From positions 1 through 34,806 of IMG/VR virus record IMGVR_UViG_3300048800_000059: 34,806 bases of DNA, one strand, 5' to 3'. Under the pieces are notes generated by a model. It was not told where the DNA came from. It saw nothing but the letters and a program-made list of their open reading frames with translations, and searched no databases. The number at the start of each line of letters is the position of its first letter. The stretch's first letter is position 1. A program made the position numbers and the translations under genes. Positions 22,791-29,783 of the stretch are shown here, one piece after another. The stretch is from a virus.

Positions 22791-23174
22791 TCAGAAGTGG
22801 ATTTCGTGGCCGTTCGGGCAGCGCTTCGACTTCCGCTCCGGGATCGTCGCGCCGCAGCCGGGGGCGTGGCAGACGGTGAAGTCGCAGGTCCGACACTCCA
22901 GCACCCACACCCCGGTCGCGCCGGAGAAGGACGGCGGGACCCATCGGACGGGTTGGGTGGTTCCGCAGCCCTGGCAGGTCGTCGTCCGGGTCGCCGCCAC
23001 CTTCGGCTTGGCCGGGGGGAGGACGGGTGGGACAGCTGGCGGGCCGGTGATGGTGAGGCGTTCGTCGAGGAGCTCGTCGACGGTCGCCCAGATCTGGGGG
23101 CGCTGCGCGTCGGTGGCGGCGCGCAGGACGTTGGCGCACTGGCCGAGGCGGCGGTCGATGACCTGCAGGCGCAT
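22791..23174 (-). CDS. Zinc-finger protein, first gene of the late block
   Basis: The product is 127 aa. The N-terminal half is helical (RLQVIDRRLGQCANVLRAAT). The C-terminal half has four or five zinc-binding pairs: TTTCQGCGTT, LECRTCDF, CHAPGCGA and RCPNGHEIHF. The ATG at 23174 follows GGGGAGG. It is the first gene after the control region at 23.2 kb. A regulatory or nucleic-acid-binding role fits the zinc pattern but cannot be specified. Confidence 0.7.
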   Translation of the reverse strand: MRLQVIDRRLGQCANVLRAATDAQRPQIWATVDELLDERLTITGPPAVPPVLPPAKPKVAATRTTTCQGCGTTQPVRWVPPSFSGATGVWVLECRTCDFTVCHAPGCGATIPERKSKRCPNGHEIHF

Positions 23175-23188
23175 CACGGGCCTCCCCA

Positions 23189-23226
23189 GGTGTCCCACTA
23201 GTCCTTATGCCGGGGTGTCCCATTAG
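23189..23226 (-). promoter_or_regulatory. Two 13-bp direct repeats upstream of the late block
   Basis: The sequences ggtgtcccactag (23189-23201) and ggtgtcccattag (23214-23226) are 12/13 identical, and their starts are 25 bp apart. They lie in the intergenic region just before the first late gene, the expected place for a promoter with repressor or activator sites. No clear -35/-10 pair is visible, so a regulator-binding site is inferred. Confidence 0.5.
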
Positions 23227-23251
23227 CCTGCGCGGAACGTCCCCTGGACGT

Positions 23252-23298
23252 GCGAACAGGCCCGGTGCCGGTGTTTCGGGCACGCTGGGCCTGTTCGC
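23252..23298. terminator. Strong inverted repeat at the end of the early operon
   Basis: Perfect 12-bp arms (gcgaacaggccc at 23252-23263 and gggcctgttcgc at 23287-23298) surround a 23-base spacer that itself can pair (gtgcc/ggcac). It lies about 29 bases past the HTH gene stop and before the 13-bp repeats. There is no T-run. A terminator or mRNA-stabilising hairpin between the two transcription units is the likely role. Confidence 0.6.
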
Positions 23299-23326
23299 CG
23301 AATGTCACACGACAGTGGGCCGTGCG

Positions 23327-23557
23327 TCAATCACCGTGCTTGCGGGGCGGCGTGTCGGACCTGCGGGCGCGGGCGTTCAGCTCGGACAGCCGGTACAGGG
23401 TCCGGCCGTGCCGGTCCTTCCCGTACCGGCTGATCTGGCCCCGCCAGGCCCAGGTCCGTACCTGCCCGGGGGTGACCGGCCGGCGGCCGGTGGTGCTCAG
23501 GAACAGGGCCGCCGCAGTCGCGTCGACCAAGTCGGCGTGCCGGCGCGGGTTGCTCAC
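23327..23557 (-). CDS. Excisionase/MerR-like HTH DNA-binding protein
   Basis: The product is 76 aa from GTG 23557. The centre reads as a winged-helix/HTH of the Xis/MerR type: RPVTPGQVRTWAWRGQISRY (recognition helix), then GKDRHGRTLYRLSELNARA (wing). Such proteins bind promoters or attachment sites. It is the last gene before the control region and overlaps the previous gene by four bases. It could be a late regulator or an excisionase; no integrase gene is present in the window to decide. Confidence 0.7.
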   Translation of the reverse strand: MSNPRRHADLVDATAAALFLSTTGRRPVTPGQVRTWAWRGQISRYGKDRHGRTLYRLSELNARARRSDTPPRKHGD

Positions 23558-23712
23558 CGGTCGCCGTCCCGGAACAGGGCCCAGATGATCGCGGCGCCGG
23601 GCAGGACGACGCCGAGGAGCAGCAGCACGATCGTGGCGACGACGCGGCCGGTCGTGACCGGGGCCCAGGCGATCCACGCGCCGCTGGTCCTCAGGAACTC
23701 GGTGATCGTCAT
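23554..23712 (-). CDS. Small single-span membrane protein
   Basis: The product is 52 aa, MTITEFLRTSGAWIAW at the start, with one strong transmembrane helix at about 23-45 (RVVATIVLLLLGVVLPG followed by AAIIWAL). It overlaps both neighbours by four bases (ATGA/GTGA). The function is unknown; it could act at the host membrane. Confidence 0.65.
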   Translation of the reverse strand: MTITEFLRTSGAWIAWAPVTTGRVVATIVLLLLGVVLPGAAIIWALFRDGDR

Positions 23713-24134
23713 CGCAGTTTCCCTCCGTGGTGGGTGCAGCCGCAGCCCGTCAACCCGGGGTCGCGGCACGAGTCGTGCAGCCAGGCGGCGCACGCGGAGG
23801 ACTGCCAGTCGCCGAACAGGTCCCCGACGCCGCCCTCGGCCTTGCGTGCCGCGGCCCGATCGGACCGGGCGGTGTGCCGCTTGTAGGCGGCCAGCTGCGC
23901 GGCGAGCTGCGCAGCCGCCACCCGGATGACCTCGCCGACGTGACGCATCGCCTCCACCAGCGGGCCCATGTCGATGCGGACGATCAGCTCGACGAGCCGC
24001 GGCGGCGACGGAGCGGGGAGCCGTGGGGCGCGTGCCGGGTCGGGGGACCAGCGCATCGCGTCGACCGAGACCGAGCCGTCGTCGAGCGCGCCGTCGATCG
24101 CGGCGAGCACCCGGTCCGTTGCTGCTGCTGTCAC
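23709..24134 (-). CDS. Hypothetical protein with C-terminal Cys cluster
   Basis: The product is 141 aa from GTG 24134. A helical region (LVEAMRHVGEVIRVAAAQLA) is followed by a basic segment and a Cys-rich end (CAAWLHDSCRDPGLTGCGC). No family is recognised. It is coupled to both neighbours by four-base overlaps. Confidence 0.6.
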   Translation of the reverse strand: MTAAATDRVLAAIDGALDDGSVSVDAMRWSPDPARAPRLPAPSPPRLVELIVRIDMGPLVEAMRHVGEVIRVAAAQLAAQLAAYKRHTARSDRAAARKAEGGVGDLFGDWQSSACAAWLHDSCRDPGLTGCGCTHHGGKLR

Positions 24135-25192
24135 GGTTCCTCCGATGGGATGAGCTCGTCGAGTACTCGCCGGTCCTCGTACCAGGCCCGCAACGCGAGC
24201 CAGTACGACTCGGGGGCGTAGGCCCGCCCGCAGGTCCCGCATTCCCAGTTGTCGGCCCGGCCGCCCTGCTCGCACGGGTGGTCCCGTTTCCACACGATCA
24301 TCCGCTGCCGGTAGGCGCCGCCCGGTTCGAGGCGGACCGGCCGGCCGGGACGGCGGCGTTCGCGGAGCCGGCGCACCCCGCCTGCGGCGATCCGCCGGTC
24401 GGGTAGCACGAGCCGGGGCGGCCACGGATGGTGGCAGACCCGGGCCGGCCCGTACTCGCGGCGCAGGTCCAGCGCCCCGCAGTCGAAACACGGGGCATCG
24501 GAGTACTCCGGCCGCTCGCCCCAGGCGACGGTGTCCTCGAGGCGGCGGTGGATGCGTCGCACGTCGTCGGCGAAGTCGGCGAACGCGTAGTGGTGTTCCC
24601 CGGCCCAGGACAGGCGGGGCAGCAGATAGGCGGCGGCCGTGGCGACCGTGGGTGCGGTGTCGGCGGCGAGCTCGGCGCGGGCGGTCCGCCACCCGTCCTC
24701 CCACTGGCCGAGGGTCTGGGCGATCGACTCGGGGTCGCCGGGATGGGCGAGGCCGCTGGCCGTCCCCTTCCACGGGTCCGCTTCCAACGCTGGCACCCAC
24801 CCGTCGCCGACCCACACCGCTGGTAGCCGGCGGCGGCCCGGGGCGCCCCACGGGTAGCCCTTGTCGGCGGCGTGCTCAGCTGTCGGGGAGGTGCCGTACC
24901 CGCCGGGGGAGAGCATGACCAGGGCCCGCTCCGCGCCACGGTCGTGGACGAGCTCGCCGGGCAGGAGGGCGAACATTTCGACGGCGTCGCGCAGTTTGGC
25001 CCGGACCCGGCCGACGCAGCCCATGCACGTTCCCTCCATCAGGACGGACAGGGATTGGCGGCAGATCGAGCACAGCGGGTGCGCGGCGTCGGCGGCGTGG
25101 GTTTCCAGCGCGGCCCGGGCCTCGGCGCGGCTGTCCTGGACGGTCGACCAGTCGCAGCGGGCGCAGCCCCGGCGGAACGTCTCGGCGGTCAC
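24131..25192 (-). CDS. Conserved zinc-ribbon phage protein
   Basis: The product is 353 aa from GTG 25192. N-terminal Cys pairs (CARCDW, CSICRQSL, CMGC) form zinc knuckles. A helical centre contains AAAYLLPRLSWAGEHHYAFA and DDVRRIHRRLEDTVAWGERP. The second half has DAPCFDCGALDL, then WECGTCGRAYAPESYWLAL. Proteins with this HTH-helix/zinc ribbon plan are widespread in actinophages and host plasmids without a proven role; a DNA-binding function is plausible. It overlaps the upstream and downstream genes by four bases. Confidence 0.7.
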   Translation of the reverse strand: MTAETFRRGCARCDWSTVQDSRAEARAALETHAADAAHPLCSICRQSLSVLMEGTCMGCVGRVRAKLRDAVEMFALLPGELVHDRGAERALVMLSPGGYGTSPTAEHAADKGYPWGAPGRRRLPAVWVGDGWVPALEADPWKGTASGLAHPGDPESIAQTLGQWEDGWRTARAELAADTAPTVATAAAYLLPRLSWAGEHHYAFADFADDVRRIHRRLEDTVAWGERPEYSDAPCFDCGALDLRREYGPARVCHHPWPPRLVLPDRRIAAGGVRRLRERRRPGRPVRLEPGGAYRQRMIVWKRDHPCEQGGRADNWECGTCGRAYAPESYWLALRAWYEDRRVLDELIPSEEP

Positions 25193-25479
25193 GGTCCCCC
25201 CAGCGCGAGCGCGTCCTCGGCCAGCAGCCGCGTCAGGTCGTAGGCGACCTGCCCGCGCACCGTCTCCGAGCAGTCGGAGTAGCAGTCGTTGCCCGGCTCG
25301 CACCCGTGCCCGGCCATGCGCCAGTCGAACAGCGCGTCTCGGACCGGGGTCAGGTGCTGCGCGAGCAGGCTAGATCGGACCCTCTCGCGGATCTGGGCCG
25401 CGTCGGGCTGATGCCACCACTGAGGCGGCGGCCGCCACGCAGCCTCGGCTGTCAGCGCGTCCATCTCCTCAACGTTCAC
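25189..25479 (-). CDS. Hypothetical protein
   Basis: The product is 96 aa from GTG 25479. It includes RPPPQWWHQPDAAQIRERV and GHGCEPGNDCYSDCSETVR, a Cys cluster, and a helical end. I do not recognise a family. Both ends overlap neighbours by four bases, which is good evidence of translation. Confidence 0.6.
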   Translation of the reverse strand: MNVEEMDALTAEAAWRPPPQWWHQPDAAQIRERVRSSLLAQHLTPVRDALFDWRMAGHGCEPGNDCYSDCSETVRGQVAYDLTRLLAEDALALGGP

Positions 25480-26138
25480 GTCAGGTTCTCCTTGTCGAGT
25501 CGGGTCGCGGTGACACGCTGTCGGCGGGCCGGGGCCTTGGCCGGGGCCTTGGCCGCCCTCCTCTTCGCCGGCGGCGGCAGGTCGGGGTCGACGTCGATCA
25601 GCTCCCCGGACTCCAGCTCCAGTGCGATCCGGAGCCGGCCGAAGTAGGCGGCGGCCTCCGCTCGGGCCCGGACGTCGCCGTCGAGGCCGAGGTTGGTGAG
25701 GAAGGTTTGCATCTCGGCGATCTGCCTCCGCCCGGCCTCCTCGGTCATCGCCAGGGCCTTCTCCGCCAAGCCGTCGGCGTGGTCGAGGCCGAGGAGCCGG
25801 GCGCGGCGTTCCATGATCCGCAGCACGGTCAGGATGGCCTTGTCGTCGCCGCGCAGGGCCCGTTCCCACACCTGGACCTGCATCCGGTCCAGGCGGTCCG
25901 CTTCCAGGTCGCGGAGCTCCTGCGCGGGCTGGACGAGGGTCCGGGACAGGGCCCGCATGAACGCCTTGTGTGCGGCGCCGCGGGCGGTGTAGCCGACGGT
26001 GGATGCGATCTGGTCGAACGACACGCCGGCGCGGCGGAGTTCCAGGACGCGGCGTTCCCGGGCCAACGTCTCGTCGGTGGGGACCTGCGGGGCGACCTGC
26101 CCCGGGGCCGCGCGGATGGTGCGCCGCCGGGTGGCCAT
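25476..26138 (-). CDS. Small terminase subunit candidate (HTH protein)
   Basis: The product is 220 aa. It has an N-terminal HTH: RERRVLELRRAGVSFDQIAS, then TVGYTARGAAHKAFMRAL. A central helical part follows (EADRLDRMQVQVWERALRGD, then VLRIMERRARLLGLD). This layout matches terminase small subunits of actinophages, which bind the packaging site and stimulate TerL. The C-terminus is a basic Ala/Lys/Arg tail. It is an outlier in place: about 10.7 kb from terL, with the repeat-protein genes in between. It could also be an unrelated HTH regulator. Confidence 0.6.
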   Translation of the reverse strand: MATRRRTIRAAPGQVAPQVPTDETLARERRVLELRRAGVSFDQIASTVGYTARGAAHKAFMRALSRTLVQPAQELRDLEADRLDRMQVQVWERALRGDDKAILTVLRIMERRARLLGLDHADGLAEKALAMTEEAGRRQIAEMQTFLTNLGLDGDVRARAEAAAYFGRLRIALELESGELIDVDPDLPPPAKRRAAKAPAKAPARRQRVTATRLDKENLT

Positions 26139-26386
26139 CAGCCCGCCACGGTGAAGTCGGTGGGCTGGCGTTGCCCGACGCGGCGGGGTTTGATCCCGGT
26201 GTGGTCCTGGAAGCGGCGGCAGATCACGTCGCAGTACGCGGGGTCGACCTCGATCAGGAAGGCCAGCCGGCCGAGGCCGTGGCAGGCGATCAGCGTCGTC
26301 CCGGATCCGGCGAACGGGTCGGCGACCGACTCCCCCGGCCGGGTCGAGTTCTCCAACGCCCGGGTGACGAGCTCGACAGGTTTCAT
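26138..26386 (-). pseudogene. C-terminal remnant of a DNA methyltransferase
   Basis: Only the SAM-binding end of an N6-adenine/N4-cytosine-type methylase is left: MKPVELVTRALENSTRP, then VADPFAGSGTTLIAC (motif I, residues 22-35) and EVDPAYCDVICRRFQDHTG. The catalytic (D/N)PPY motif and target-recognition region are missing. The frame continues upstream for a few codons as TEHP, which in intact methylases precedes TMKPVEL. So this is the end of a longer gene whose middle has been lost. Its ATG overlaps the stop of the ParB-like ORF (ATGA), so translation is possible, but no methylase activity is expected. Confidence 0.8.
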
Positions 26387-26700
26387 CGTCGGATGCTCGG
26401 TCGCGCCACGTCGTCGTCGACGTCGAGCCAGCCCACCGCCAGGTGCGACCAGCCGAGCCCGACCGCCGCTACGAGGGTGCCGTTCCCGACCAGGATCGTC
26501 CGGGTCGAGACCTGGCCGACGAGGGGCTTGTACTGGCCGTTCGCCTCGAGGCTGGCGGCGATCGTGGGCAGGTCGTGGACGCGGGCGTTCCCGGGGTAGC
26601 CGTGCAGCGTGGCGAGGGGCTCGAGGAGTGCGTGCAGCGCGGGGGCGACGTGGTGGTGTCCTCCCGCTGGTGGCGTTCTCTGGCGGGTCCGTGGGATCAC
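26383..26700 (-). pseudogene. ParB-like N-terminal remnant of a ParB-methyltransferase gene
   Basis: A 105-aa ORF (GTG 26700) has a ParB-like nuclease/CTPase-type domain: LEPLATLHGYPGNARVHDLP, then IAASLEANGQYKPLVG and VGNGTLVAAVGLGWSHLAVG. In related phage genes ParB is fused to a methyltransferase, with GNHTL where this has GNGTL. The reading frame runs out after WLDVDDDVAR with five out-of-frame residues and a TGA. The methyltransferase end follows in another frame, so the two ORFs are halves of one gene split by an internal deletion. Confidence 0.7.
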
Positions 26701-26784
26701 CGGTGACGCTCCGTGGTCATAGATCCCGTGTTTGGCCGCACTTGGGGTGGTGTTTCGTCAAGGCTGAGCGTGACGATCATGGTT

Positions 26785-27540
26785 TCAGTCACCGTCGGTG
26801 ACCACCGGTTCGGTTAGGTGGCGGAGCCACGTCTCCCGCGACCCGTCCGCGTACTCCACCAGCACCGTCGGCTCGTCGGTGTAGCCGACCACCCGGCCGT
26901 GGCCGCGCGTCGAGCGGTCATGCGCGTAGAGCGTCCTGCAGGCGCGGCCTAGTAGGCGGTCGCTGGAGGTGGGTGTCTGCCATCCCGTCCCGTCCCCCTC
27001 CGAGGAGGAAGGCGTCGGAGGCCGCAGGGATGCGCTGGCGCCGGCCGTGCTCAGCCAGTCAGCGGCGGCGTGGAGGCGCTCGGCCACCGTCTGCGGGCGT
27101 GGCGGGGCCGGCTCGTCGTGGCCACGGGGCAGGATGCACAGCAGCCTCGGGTGATCGCGCACGATCGCCCAGCATCTCCCCGGATCCGCAGACGCAAGGC
27201 CGTCCTCGATGCGCGGCCAGCCGGCGTGGCTCGCATGGCGGGCAGCGTGCGCCGCCGTCGCAGGGGCGGGTTGGAAGTCGAGGACCAGCGGGGCCGCGGC
27301 TCTCATAGCGCCGACGGCCCGGGCCTCGGCCAGCTCGCGGGTCAGCCGGTTGACCGCGATGTGCTCCATGTACGTCGCCTCCTCCGCGAGCTCCAGAGCG
27401 TCGGCGGCGGCGTTGAGCAGCTTGGCCAAGGAGACGTTGCCGGGGACCTCAGGGAACATGGCGCGGCCCTCGGCGACGTCTCGCAGCAGGCCGACCGTCG
27501 CGTCGAGGGCCAGCGCGGCGGCGCCCTGGTTGTCAGCCAC
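26785..27540 (-). CDS. Hypothetical protein, unknown function
   Basis: The product is 251 aa. It has a helical N-terminus (FPEVPGNVSLAKLLNAAADA; LEEATYMEHIAV is nearby), a long mixed centre, and a C-terminal segment with strands (RVVGYTDEPTVLVEYADGSR) that looks like a small SH3-like barrel. No family is recognised. It overlaps the 65-aa membrane gene by eight bases. The 84 bases between it and the ParB ORF hold no gene. Confidence 0.55.
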   Translation of the reverse strand: MADNQGAAALALDATVGLLRDVAEGRAMFPEVPGNVSLAKLLNAAADALELAEEATYMEHIAVNRLTRELAEARAVGAMRAAAPLVLDFQPAPATAAHAARHASHAGWPRIEDGLASADPGRCWAIVRDHPRLLCILPRGHDEPAPPRPQTVAERLHAAADWLSTAGASASLRPPTPSSSEGDGTGWQTPTSSDRLLGRACRTLYAHDRSTRGHGRVVGYTDEPTVLVEYADGSRETWLRHLTEPVVTDGD

Positions 27541-27730
27541 CGAACAGGACCAGCCACGCGCCCGTGATGATCCCGGAGAACAGCACCCCCCGAGCAGCCG
27601 ACCGGGCCCGCGTGCAGGGCCCCACCCAACCCTTCCGCGACCACCTCGGCTTCTGCGGGCCGAGACGGGACTCCTCGTAGGCGCCCATGAACAGCAGGGC
27701 GGCGATCAGGGCGAGCCAAACGTGTGCCAT
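27533..27730 (-). CDS. Small membrane protein
   Basis: The product is 65 aa, MAHVWLALIAALLFMGA at the start (first membrane helix), a basic middle, and a second hydrophobic stretch GVLFSGIITGAWLVLFGG at the end. Two membrane spans with a positively charged loop are predicted. Its function is unknown. Its ATG at 27730 overlaps the preceding TGA by one base. Confidence 0.65.
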   Translation of the reverse strand: MAHVWLALIAALLFMGAYEESRLGPQKPRWSRKGWVGPCTRARSAARGVLFSGIITGAWLVLFGG

Positions 27731-28719
27731 CAGGTTCTCCTCGTCTCGGGTGGCGCGTCGTCAGGGGCGGGCTCCGGCGTCTCCTCGGTGTCACCGGCAG
27801 CAGCGAGAGCGGCGGTAGCAGCGCCGAGCCAACGCATGATCCTCGCCTTGGACACGCGGGTGTCGCCTTCCGGGGCGCATAGTTCCATCGCCCCATCGAT
27901 GCACCACTGCGTCTGTTTCAGCGCATCGCACCGGTCCGTCTGGTCGCTGCTGGTGCGGGCCGCAGGCAGGCGGTCCTCGTAGACGCAGTCGTAGCAGTCG
28001 CAGGAGTACCCGTGGCGCGGCTTGCCTCCGATCTCGTCCAACACGGCGTCGTCGGCTGCCGGGGTTGGGCGGGCCACAGGAGCCGGGCAACGCTCCCAGC
28101 CGTCGCGAAAGCCATCACGGACTGCATCCATTGCTCGGCCGTAGCGGATCTGCGCCCGGAGTGTGTGCTCGACGTGTCCGCAAGCCTCCGCTGCCGGGGC
28201 TTGGCGGGCAGCCAGGGCGTCAGCGGCCTCGTCAGCCGTATTCGCCTCGTCGGCCGTCAGCTCCAGGTTGTGCGCCAACGCCCGCAGCCGCCGGATCAGC
28301 GTCTCGTTCCCGTCGCGGGCCGAACGGGGCTCAGAAGTCGCAGCGGCGGCAGGTGCGCTCACCGTAGAAGCCGCGCCAGGACGGCCGAACACGTCCCCAA
28401 CCCTTGACCCGGATCCGAGGCCAGTGGTGGTTGGTGAGTCGGCAGACGAATCGGACCATGACGGATCCTCCCGAGGGCAGTCGCAGGGTATGTCGATCCA
28501 GTCACCGCATTGGCCGCACTGGATGACGTGCTTCGCCGCGATCCACGCCTCGTTCCCGTCGCGGGCGGGACCAGCCGACACCGGGACGACCCGATCGGCG
28601 CAGTGGCAACAGGCGCAGTGACAGTGCCCATCCTCAGGCCACGGGCCGTGATTCCGGGCGATGTCCCGCCAAGACGGCGTCGGATGCCTCTCATGCCCGC
28701 ATCGCAGTCGCTCTGCCAT
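27730..28719 (-). CDS. Cys-rich hypothetical protein with internal duplication
   Basis: The product is 329 aa, starting MAERLRCGHERHPTPSWRDI. Cys pairs (CHCACCHC, CGQCGDWIDIPCDC, CDCYDCVYED) suggest several zinc sites. Two similar segments, SAGPARDGNEAWIAA and EPRSARDGNETLIRR, are internal duplicates, also seen as a 17-bp exact DNA repeat (ctcgttcccgtcgcggg). It overlaps the next upstream gene by 29 bases. No family is recognised. Confidence 0.55.
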   Translation of the reverse strand: MAERLRCGHERHPTPSWRDIARNHGPWPEDGHCHCACCHCADRVVPVSAGPARDGNEAWIAAKHVIQCGQCGDWIDIPCDCPREDPSWSDSSADSPTTTGLGSGSRVGDVFGRPGAASTVSAPAAAATSEPRSARDGNETLIRRLRALAHNLELTADEANTADEAADALAARQAPAAEACGHVEHTLRAQIRYGRAMDAVRDGFRDGWERCPAPVARPTPAADDAVLDEIGGKPRHGYSCDCYDCVYEDRLPAARTSSDQTDRCDALKQTQWCIDGAMELCAPEGDTRVSKARIMRWLGAATAALAAAGDTEETPEPAPDDAPPETRRT

Positions 28720-29035
28720 CGCCGTGCTCCTTCGGTTCGGTGGGGGTGGACGCGGACAGCCGGTCGATCTCAGCGGCGATCAGCGCACCCGCCTTGACCA
28801 GTTCGCGCACCCGGTCGTCCGGGGTCGGCTTCCAGTAGCGCGACAGCCACGGCCACAAGTGCGGGGTGTCGTTCATGGACCCGCCGCGGATGTCTCGCCA
28901 GCCGTCCGGCATCGCGTAGCAGGCTGCTGCCCGAGCGAGTCCTCCGTGATCATGCTGGGCGTCGTGCTCGGCCGTGTAGCCCCCGGCATCCATCTGCCGC
29001 TGCCGTTCTGCTGCGATCAGTTCCGCGCCGCTCAC
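28691..29035 (-). CDS. Conserved phage/host hypothetical protein
   Basis: The product is 114 aa. It reads GAELIAAERQRQMDAGGYTA, EHDAQHDHGGLARAAACYAM, then LWPWLSRYWKPTPDDRVREL and VKAGALIAAEIDRL. This pattern is widespread in phages and host genomes as an uncharacterised protein with conserved His/Asp/Trp. Its C-terminus adds ASTPTEPKEHGDG, which belongs to a repeated DNA segment found at three gene ends here. Confidence 0.75.
   Translation of the reverse strand: MSGAELIAAERQRQMDAGGYTAEHDAQHDHGGLARAAACYAMPDGWRDIRGGSMNDTPHLWPWLSRYWKPTPDDRVRELVKAGALIAAEIDRLSASTPTEPKEHGDGRATAMRA
28727..28754. repeat. 28-bp repeat at gene 3' end (copy 1 of 3)
   Basis: On the minus strand this segment encodes A-S-T-P-T-E-P-K-E near the end of the 114-aa protein and also carries the GAAGGAG that lies ahead of the next ATG. 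It is identical over 28 bp to the copy at 29789-29816 and differs at three positions from the copy at 29041-29068. Confidence 0.8.
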
Positions 29036-29595
29036 GGCTGCTCCTTCGGCTGGGTGGGGGTGGACGCCAAGACAGCGCGGAGGTCGCCTACCTCGACCAC
29101 TTTCGCGTGCTGATCGGGGATATCGTCGTCGTACCAGTTAGCAAAGACCCAGCCCGTGTCGCACAGCGCTTCGATGGCCCGGGCCTGCGCCCGCAGCGCG
29201 ACGTTGTCGGCGGCCAGTTCCTCCACCTCGATGCTCAGGTTGTCGGCAACGGTTAGCAGCGCCTCCTGGTCAGCCCGTGCCGCGTCCCGGTCGGCTTCGG
29301 CCTGGTCCAGTAGCGGGCCGACCACAGCCAACACCGCGTCAGCGGCGGCCCGGTACTCCGCGACCCCCGAGTCCGGACCGAGGTCATCCCCGGCGAACGC
29401 TATCGCTGCCGCGATCTTGTCCCGCCACACCACGGCGTCGCGGGCGGGACCAGCCGCCGCCGGGGTTCCTTCCGGGTAGTCGATGATGTCCCTCCACGTC
29501 GGGCAGCCGGGGCCGTGCGGGCCGTCGTGGGCGCAGCTGCGGGGGTGGGGACTGCCAGCCGCCGCCGGGACCGGACGGGCGGGACCAGCCATCAC
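29032..29595 (-). CDS. Hypothetical protein with coiled-coil middle
   Basis: The product is 187 aa. It has a Pro/Ala N-terminus (MMAGPARPVPAAAG), a CPTWRDIIDYPEGTPAA stretch, then AAAGPARDAVVWRDKIAAAI, and a coiled coil at about 90-140 (DQAEADRDAARADQEALL, SIEVEELAADNVAL). It ends ASTPTQPKEQP, which is the repeat tail. Related coiled-coil small proteins occur in actinophage accessory regions; the function is unknown. It overlaps both neighbours by four bases. Confidence 0.6.
   Translation of the reverse strand: MMAGPARPVPAAAGSPHPRSCAHDGPHGPGCPTWRDIIDYPEGTPAAAGPARDAVVWRDKIAAAIAFAGDDLGPDSGVAEYRAAADAVLAVVGPLLDQAEADRDAARADQEALLTVADNLSIEVEELAADNVALRAQARAIEALCDTGWVFANWYDDDIPDQHAKVVEVGDLRAVLASTPTQPKEQP
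29041..29068. repeat. 28-bp repeat at gene 3' end (copy 2 of 3)
   Basis: This copy encodes A-S-T-P-T-Q-P-K-E near the 3' end of the 187-aa gene and supplies GAAGGAG ahead of the start of the 114-aa gene. It differs from the other two copies at three positions. Confidence 0.75.
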
Positions 29596-29783
29596 CGGGC
29601 GCTCCGACGATCAGCAGCGATAGCCTCGACGATGTCGGCCACGACCGGGTCCACGGGCTCACCCATGTGGTCCGAGCAGCGCCCCTTGAATGGTCCGCCC
29701 TTCGGACTGGTGCGGAATAGCGGCCAGCCCGTCGCCGGGGTGTGGGTGCAGCCTGGGAACTCGCAGGGCTCGTGGGCGTTCAC
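29592..29783 (-). CDS. Small zinc-binding-type protein
   Basis: The product is 63 aa from GTG 29783. It reads HEPCEFPGCTHTPATGWPLF, then GRCSDHMGEPVDP: a CxxxxC...CxxH zinc site. It overlaps the 40-aa gene by four bases (GTGA) and the next gene by four bases. The role is unknown. Confidence 0.65.
   Translation of the reverse strand: MNAHEPCEFPGCTHTPATGWPLFRTSPKGGPFKGRCSDHMGEPVDPVVADIVEAIAADRRSAR

Noticed and set aside
26701-26784. Promoter (TTGACG with a TATGAC-like box) before the ParB ORF
   Set aside because: On the minus strand the two boxes are more than 30 bases apart, far from the usual 16-19, so I do not claim a promoter.
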